Shown here: positions 58,553 through 64,000 of the stretch, one piece after another
Position numbering within the stretch: position 1 is the first letter of the stretch
Layout of the letters: every line of letters begins with the position of its first letter
DNA from: Aureicoccus marinus
GTDB lineage: Bacteria; Bacteroidota; Bacteroidia; Flavobacteriales; Flavobacteriaceae
Reading direction: 5' to 3'
DNA: 64,000 nt
NCBI RefSeq assembly: GCF_002954325.1
Contig: NZ_MQVX01000001.1
Span: 1,270,196-1,334,195 of the forward strand
Translations under genes and position numbers: made by a program
The notes under the pieces: generated by a model
What the model was told of the DNA's origin: nothing
The model's input: only the letters and a program-made list of their open reading frames with translations
Databases searched by the model: none

Positions 58553-59170
58553 ATGAAAAAGCAACTCCTTCTTTTCGCCTTATTACTCTCTGGCAGCCTA
58601 CTTCTCGGACAAGAAAGTGGCAACTACATTCTCATCATTAACGGAGATTCCATTCCCTTAGACCTGGACAAAGAATACATCCGCAACCCCGATTCAAAGA
58701 AAAAGAGAATGACCCTGAAGCTGGTGCAACCCAGTATTCTAACTTATTCCGATGAGATGGTCGCTTTCAATTACGACAGAGGACTAAGCGTATCGGATAC
58801 CAAGCTCGATTTGGGTATTGAGCAGTGCATGGTCATGAAATCAACCGGGAGTGGGTTTTTGGTGCAGAAGTACAAGAGCATCAATCCGAGTGCTCTGGCT
58901 GGTTTTATGATGGACGAAATCACCAAAGAAAGCGTTGGTTATGGGTACGAAAAGGTCGAAGAACCCTACGAAAAAACCTTGGCCAGCGGGCACACCATCA
59001 AAGGCATTCGGGCGGTTCTTACCTATCAAGGCGAAAAAGAAGTCTACACGGTGGCTACCTACGGATCGGGCAATCGCGGGGTTGTTATGGTGACCATGCT
59101 TCTTTACAATGATTTTGAGGACAAACGCATGATTGATCGGATGGTCAATAGTTTGCGGATTTTAGAGTAA
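58553..59170 (+). CDS. Exported protein of unknown function
   Basis: 205 residues with a signal peptide ending at about 20 (LLLGQ). The body resembles PsbP/DUF-like beta-alpha proteins (PSILTYSDEMVAFNYDRGLSVS, VYTVATYGSGNRGVVMVTMLL, MIDRMVNSLRIL) that end with a 'ILKSL' type helix. No family name assigned. The amidohydrolase gene starts 5 bp later, so the pair is co-transcribed. Confidence 0.55.
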   Translation: MKKQLLLFALLLSGSLLLGQESGNYILIINGDSIPLDLDKEYIRNPDSKKKRMTLKLVQPSILTYSDEMVAFNYDRGLSVSDTKLDLGIEQCMVMKSTGSGFLVQKYKSINPSALAGFMMDEITKESVGYGYEKVEEPYEKTLASGHTIKGIRAVLTYQGEKEVYTVATYGSGNRGVVMVTMLLYNDFEDKRMIDRMVNSLRILE

Positions 59171-59175
59171 GTGCA

Positions 59176-60570
59176 ATGAGGAACCGAGTTTCCATACTCT
59201 TTATCCCCCTCCTTTTCCTTTCTTGTATAAAAGAGGTTACCGTCAATGGCCTTATCATAACGAAGGTCAACGTGGTTGACGTTAAAACGGGTGCCATTCT
59301 TGAAGACCAGGACATCTACATCTTTGAGGATAAAATAAGTGATATCCTGCCCCATGATCCCTTAACTGTTTTTAAATCCAAGACCATAGACGGGAGTGGA
59401 AAGTACGCTATACCGGGCTTATGGGACATGCACCACCACATATTCAGCTGGGATTGGCAAAAAAACCTCAATACCAGCATGGGAATTACCGGCCTTAGAA
59501 ATATGCATGGCGGGGAAATGGTTTCTGAGGTAAGAAAGGAAAGAAAGGACGGCTTTTTTAGAGGCTTTGAATTTTTGTATTCAGGTCCAATCACGGATGG
59601 GCCGGGTGAAAATTGGCCTGGCACTGTAGTCGTTTCAACCCCCGATGAAGGGCGGAAGGCAGTACAAGAACAATTTCAAAAGGGATATGATTTTGTCAAA
59701 GTTTATAATTTCTTAGACCGGGCGACCTATCTGGCTATTTCCGATGAATGTAAGAAACTCGGGGTCGACTTCGCCGGACACATTCCGAGTGATGTAAGTG
59801 CTATAGAAGCAATGGCAGCCGGTCAAAAGAGTATTGAACATATGGTGCCTCTTGAACTGGCGCATGAGAATCCGGATATCACAAAGACGTTTAATTCAGA
59901 ATCGAGTAAGTCATTAACCTATGGCGAACTAGCCACAGCATTTCTCAAAGGATACGACCCCAATAAATTTCAACGAGTACTGGATGCAACAAAAAATTCT
60001 GAAACCTGGTTTTGTCCTACTCTGATCTGCTTAGAAAAAATGGCCTACAAAAACGATTCAACACTTAAGGTTGATCCGAGGCTTAAATATGTACCCAAAG
60101 AAGAATTAGACTACTGGTTCGGCGAGGTAACAGAATTCGGCACTCCTGAATACCTCCAAACAAAGGAGGAGCACCTAATGGCCGAGCAGGAACTGCACAA
60201 ATTGACCAAATCCGCTCTTAAACCCATGCTGGATAACGGTACACGCTTCCTCGCTGGTACGGATGTTGGCAACCCTCATGTATTTCCAGGATACGGCGTA
60301 CACGAAGAACTGCAACTCTTCGTAGAAGCAGGGTTCACAGAACTAGAAGCTCTACAAACTGCCACGCTCAACCCAGCCATTTATGCCGAAAGAGAAGACC
60401 AACTTGGTACTTTAGAAAAGTGGAAAATTGCCAATATCCTTTTACTCGACGCCAATCCCTTGGATGACATTACGAACACCCAGAAAATACATGGCCTAGT
60501 AAGACGTGGCGAGTATCTGGATCGCACCTCCTTGGACAGTTTAAAAATCGATTACTCTAAGGAACAATGA
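59176..60570 (+). CDS. Exported amidohydrolase (imidazolonepropionase-like)
   Basis: 464 residues; N-terminal signal, possibly a lipoprotein (LLFLSCIKEV). Metal-binding motifs: IPGLWDMHHHIF (HxH), FVKVYNFL (Lys), FAGHIPSDV, SIEHMVPLEL and LAGTDVGNPHVFPG (Asp). The end GTLEKWKIANILLLDANPLDD matches the Amidohydro_1 composite domain. It is a different branch from the amidohydrolases at 22767 and 34420. Its stop overlaps the VOC start by 4 bp (ATGA). Confidence 0.87.
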   Translation: MRNRVSILFIPLLFLSCIKEVTVNGLIITKVNVVDVKTGAILEDQDIYIFEDKISDILPHDPLTVFKSKTIDGSGKYAIPGLWDMHHHIFSWDWQKNLNTSMGITGLRNMHGGEMVSEVRKERKDGFFRGFEFLYSGPITDGPGENWPGTVVVSTPDEGRKAVQEQFQKGYDFVKVYNFLDRATYLAISDECKKLGVDFAGHIPSDVSAIEAMAAGQKSIEHMVPLELAHENPDITKTFNSESSKSLTYGELATAFLKGYDPNKFQRVLDATKNSETWFCPTLICLEKMAYKNDSTLKVDPRLKYVPKEELDYWFGEVTEFGTPEYLQTKEEHLMAEQELHKLTKSALKPMLDNGTRFLAGTDVGNPHVFPGYGVHEELQLFVEAGFTELEALQTATLNPAIYAEREDQLGTLEKWKIANILLLDANPLDDITNTQKIHGLVRRGEYLDRTSLDSLKIDYSKEQ

Positions 60571-60957
60571 AAATCGAACACCTCGCCATTTGGGTCAAAG
60601 ACTTAGAAAAGATGAAAAGCTTCTACGAGAAGTACTTTCAGGCCGAGGCGGGTGAGATGTACCACAATCCAAAAAAGAACTTTCACTCCTACTTCCTTTC
60701 CTTCAGCAAAGGCTGTCGATTAGAACTCATGCAGCGTCCGGATATTCCTGAAAACAAACACCCACAGGGCTCCGAGTATACCGGTCTTATCCATTTTGCC
60801 ATTTCGGTAGGAAGTGAATCCAAGGTTGACGAACTTACAGCGCAGATGCGATCTGCTGGGTATACCATAGCAGGGAATCCCCCGCAGAACAGGGGACGGC
60901 TACTACGAAAGTGTGGTGCTGGATCCGGAAGGCAATCGAATTGAAATAACTGTATAA
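60567..60957 (+). CDS. VOC (glyoxalase/bleomycin-resistance) family protein, frameshifted near the end
   Basis: About 129 codons. The open frame ends at 60944 with unlikely sequence, whereas the other frame gives RTGDGYYESVVLDPEGNRIEITV and a stop at 60957. Reading one C fewer in the CCCCC at 60879-60883 joins GYTIAGNP to that end. VOC features: IEHLAIWVKDLEKMKSFYEKYFQAE with the first metal His, LELMQRPD and the terminal Glu of IEITV. The enzyme class (lyase, dioxygenase or resistance) cannot be set. Confidence 0.8.
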
Positions 60958-60959
60958 AC

Positions 60960-61481
60960 ATGCATAAACACAGCACCCGTATCGCTTTACCCGAAGACGC
61001 CCCTTTTATTTCGCTATTGGGACGCGTGACCTTCAGTGAAACCTTCGGGCATTTGTTCAGGGATCCTCAGGACTTGAAATCCTACCTGGACGCGACCTTC
61101 TCTGTTCCCAAAATTGAATCGAGCTTAAGCAAAGCCAACAATGTGTTTTGGATTTCATTTGTTGACCGTCTTCCTGTCGGATACGCCAAACTAAAATTGG
61201 AATCCCCTTCCGACTTTATCGAATCAACTAAGATCTGCCAATTGCAAAAAATCTATGTGCTTCAGGATTTCCTCTCCTTAAAGATTGGTCTGGAACTTCA
61301 GAGTCAATTGCTGGAGAAGGCGAAAGCCCTGGGTTACCAAGACATCTGGCTCTCTGTACTGGACGAAAATGAAAGAGCCAAGCAGTTCTATCTCAAAAAT
61401 GGATTTGAAAAGATAGGAGAACACGAGTTCCGTATTGGTAAGGAACGCTTTGATTTTATCGCCATGCACAACACCCTTTAG
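60960..61481 (+). CDS. GNAT family N-acetyltransferase
   Basis: 173 residues starting 2 bp after the VOC stop. Motif pattern: IALPEDAPFISLLGRVTFSETFGHLF at the start, CQLQKIYVLQDFLSLKIGLELQSQLLEKAKALG (acetyl-CoA-binding beta4-alpha3, unusually lacking the classic QxxGxG/A Gly residues) and ERAKQFYLKNGFEKIGEHEFRIG. Acceptor unknown. The 172 bp after it contain no recognisable gene. Confidence 0.82.
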   Translation: MHKHSTRIALPEDAPFISLLGRVTFSETFGHLFRDPQDLKSYLDATFSVPKIESSLSKANNVFWISFVDRLPVGYAKLKLESPSDFIESTKICQLQKIYVLQDFLSLKIGLELQSQLLEKAKALGYQDIWLSVLDENERAKQFYLKNGFEKIGEHEFRIGKERFDFIAMHNTL

Positions 61482-61653
61482 TACCGATCCAGAGGCACTA
61501 AGTGAAAGACGGCTCCAAAAGGGTCCGATACCAAGGCAAACGTGGATAAGTCGGCAAAAACAAAATGGTTATCTCTCAAAAGAACAGCTCAAGGTTCCGA
61601 AGAGAAATAACCATTTCGATGAAATAATCACAAATACCAGGGACACCCCTTCC

Positions 61654-61941
61654 CTAGCCTAAGATCATATAGGTCACAATGATGCCTAAATTGATCAGGG
61701 TACTCGCGATCAGTAAACGAAGGATTACTATCGGTTTTTGAACGGTCAGTATAGCCGCGTTGTGAAAACTACAGATCAGAACCGTGGTCATGACCACGGC
61801 CATTGAAAATAAACCATTAAAATTACTCAAGGCCAATAGAACAGCGATACTACCAAGACAAGTCGATAGAATAATTCCAAGTGCAGAATATCCGCTTACA
61901 TTTTGTATAAAATCGTTTTTGATGTTTGTTAGGGTTGCCAT
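61654..61941 (-). CDS. Small four-helix membrane protein
   Basis: 95 residues with hydrophobic helices at about 18-38, 42-60 and 70-94 (GIILSTCLGSIAVLLALSNF, FSMAVVMTTVLICSFHNAAIL, LRLLIASTLINLGIIVTYMIL). Similar small inner-membrane proteins occur in flavobacteria. Alone on the minus strand, no known partner. Confidence 0.6.
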   Translation of the reverse strand: MATLTNIKNDFIQNVSGYSALGIILSTCLGSIAVLLALSNFNGLFSMAVVMTTVLICSFHNAAILTVQKPIVILRLLIASTLINLGIIVTYMILG

Positions 61942-62064
61942 AATTACTGCTTTAATTATGACCCAAAAGTAGGCGGGGCTTCACGTGCCTGAAATGATAA
62001 ATGTCAGGTTTTGAATTTTTCGAAAAGAAAGTGGGAAAGGATTAAGCTTCCCCACTGATCTTCC

Positions 62065-64000
62065 TTAATCGATTTCCTCCAGCAGGGTGTTCGAAAGCTC
62101 TTTCCCGTGCTTATCAATGGTCACATACCACACATTGACTTTATACGACTTGGGGTTGTTGGTCGCGTAGGTTTCGAAATCCTGTTTGGTGCCTTTGATG
62201 ATGTAGCCTTGATCGGTTTCCTCAGCACTGTAACCGTATTCGTTAGCAAACTCTCCGTAGGTTTCTTGCCACAGCTTGTTGCCCTTCAAATCCGTTTTGA
62301 TCACGAACATATCGTAGTTTCCATTCCCAAAAGAACTGGTTGATCCGACGATCAAATACCCGTCTTTCAAGCTAAGGATAGAGCTGGCCTTGTCGTAGCT
62401 CTTTCCTCCAAAGCGCTTGTTCCAAATTTCGTTTCCGTTGGGTTTGTTTTTGGTCAGCAAAATCTGGGAAGGATCGTTTTTGGCTCCTCCAATGGTCGTT
62501 ACCTGAATGGAACCATCCGCAAGTTGTGCTTTGGGCTGGAACTGCAGCTTGGTCTTTTTCACAAAGAGGTTGTTTTGTACACGGCTAATAGTCAAGCGGA
62601 GGCCAACCACCCGGTCAAAGGCATCTCTTTGCACTTTAAGGATGTAGTCCTGAGCCAGGATTTCTTCCCGATTGACAATGTCCATTTCTTCGGTATCGTC
62701 TTTCCCCTCGATGTAAAGGAGTTTTCCGTCTTTGTATTCAATGCGGAAAGTAAAGTCCAACTCCGAGCTGTAGTACTTCCCAGTATAGCTTTCGAGCTCC
62801 GCTGCAGTCGGCTTGGGTATATGGAGGCGGTTGTATTCTGACACCTTGCCATTGGGGTAAAAGTAGAGCATCTGATCAGCGGTGAAGCCCAGTTTCTCTC
62901 CGGAGCCATCGGTAAAGGCCAAGACGCTTTCGGATTCCTTTACCAATTCTAAGGGGCGGTTATTGGCGTTGTGCCAGGTGTATTTGCCGTCCTTTTCTTC
63001 AATGCGCATGGTATAGTTGCCTCGAGAAAGGTACTGCCCGACCACTGGAGCCGACCCGGAGTTTTCAATCGTGGATAAACGGGCATCGTAGTTCAGCTCC
63101 ATCTCCTTTTTCGGTAGAATCATTTTGGCCACGGCCTCCGTAAAGGAACCACTCCACTGATTTCCGTTATTCCCCATCACAAAGACAGTCAGATTTTGCT
63201 CCGGAAAGCGCAGACTTTCGGAATGATAGGCTCCTGTGCTCCCATCGTGGTGTCTGGCACTGTAGTTCAAGCGGTCAAAGAGCTTAAGGCCGTAACCATA
63301 GGTTTGCACCTCACTGTTGGGAATGGCCTGCTGGCTTTGAAGAAGCAACTGGTTGTTGTTCTGCTTGGCCTTTTGAATAACCGCCTCAAAGGTGAGCATG
63401 TCCGGCAAGGTGGTGAACAAAAAGCCATCTCCGTACAGGCTGGTCAGCATCGGATACTCCTTCCACGGACTGTTCTGCCCCCACTTCACATAGGGAACCG
63501 CCTTGTTGGGTATAACCAGCATATAGTTCTTCAGAAACTCCGTGTTGTTCATGCCCATTTTCTGGAAGAAAGCCTTGGAATAATCGTGAAAGTCCTGTCC
63601 GCTGATCTTTTCGATCACCTGGGTTAGAAGCAGGTAACCCGTGTTGCTGTAGGTGTATTTGAAACCTGGTGTAAAGGCAAGCTCTTCCTGTTTTTCGACC
63701 AATTCCATCGCATCTTCCACATCAAAGCCCACTTGCTTCCACCAGGGTTTATTTTGAATACTGAGGAGATCGTAAATATCTCGGATGCCACTGGTGTGAT
63801 TGAGTAAGTGGCGGAGCTTGATCGTTTCTTTGACTTTGGGGTAGATGGACGGTAAGAACTTGCGAACATCCTCCTCCAAACTCACCTGCTTTCATGCTCA
63901 TCTCTAAGAGCATCAGAGCGACAAACTGCTTAGAAGTGGATGCGATATTCGAACGTGTTAAGGGTCCGACAGGAACTTGGTGCTCTAAATTCGCCAAGCC
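62065..64000 (-). CDS. Serine hydrolase (beta-lactamase/AmpC-like) with C-terminal repeats, partial and frameshifted
   Basis: The start lies beyond 64000. An initial segment (63997-about 63887: VPVGPLTRSNIASTSKQFVALMLLEM) carries the S-x-x-K nucleophile motif, then breaks near 63885 and continues as SLEEDVRKFLPSIYPKVKETIKLRHLLNHTSGI; a small indel in AGGTGAG explains it. YTYSNTGY is the second (YSN) motif and HHDGSTGAYHS the third. About 250 residues of lipocalin-like beta domain follow, then two propeller-like repeats (GNEIWNKRFGG, GNKLWQETYG). Periplasmic esterase or D-Ala-D-Ala-type hydrolase; substrate unknown. Confidence 0.82.

Overview
This window is a 64 kb piece of a chromosome from a member of the Bacteroidota, most likely a flavobacterium. 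The evidence is the gene families present (a GLPGLI protein paired with an outer-membrane barrel, DUF3570, DUF4266, LruC, DUF6624, a Bacteroidetes-style RHS protein), promoters with a TAnnTTTG -7 element, A-rich start regions instead of strong Shine-Dalgarno sites, and many short secreted proteins and lipoproteins. No rRNA, CRISPR array, prophage or replication origin was found. One tRNA, Arg(TCT), is present.

Layout. 1-3063: the 3' part of an RHS protein with a variable C-terminal domain, then a small secreted partner. 3255-7492: a tight operon for a type II secretion/type IV pilus-like apparatus (FnIII lipoprotein, GspC/PilP-like protein, GspK-like protein, two prepilins, GspF) without a secretin or ATPase. 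7631-12704: RidA, exported hypotheticals, DUF1905 and polysaccharide deacetylase. 12715-17688: an EamA transporter and a run of small exported proteins, two with SH3-like starts. 17689-22579: a rearranged accessory zone with an IS3-family element, truncated genes on both sides, an S9 peptidase and a second 52-bp solo copy of the IS end. 22767-27184: amidohydrolase, TlpA-like thioredoxin, DUF4377-META lipoprotein and a membrane protein. 27374-32143: tRNA-Arg, a UPF0173-type hydrolase, a thioredoxin-ApbE-DUF4266-DUF3570 operon and three small paralogous membrane proteins. 32461-40724: a CocE-type hydrolase, a TolB-propeller/amidohydrolase, a LruC protein and DUF6624. 40858-45761: ankyrin protein, DUF2271, PepSY-flavodoxin-reductase and YceI. 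45831-50284: SRPBCC and Crp/Fnr genes, then divergent oxyR and katG. 50343-64000: SulP transporter, GLPGLI/outer-membrane pair, Na+/solute symporter, amidohydrolase, VOC and GNAT proteins, and a serine hydrolase that runs off the edge.

Three themes connect the genes. The first is extracytoplasmic flavin chemistry. ApbE (28754) transfers FMN to exported proteins, and two exported proteins here carry a D-x-x-[ST]-G-A-T motif of the type ApbE modifies: the DUF2271 protein beside the PepSY reductase and, unexpectedly, the GLPGLI protein. The second is envelope stress control. Two copies of an ECF-sigma-like promoter (TGTAAC-N16-CTAC) with near-identical leaders drive three small helical membrane proteins, and oxyR/katG share a control region with an inverted repeat over the katG -33 box. 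The third is gene debris. Tails of a cysteine synthase, a BamA-type barrel, a GNAT protein and others lie between intact genes.

A caution on sequence quality: seven genes (ridA-like, gspF, S9 peptidase, apbE, sulP, VOC, serine hydrolase) show small frame shifts. Most lie in short homopolymers, and some compensate each other inside one gene. Residual assembly indels are the simplest explanation. I annotate these as full-length genes and mark each break.
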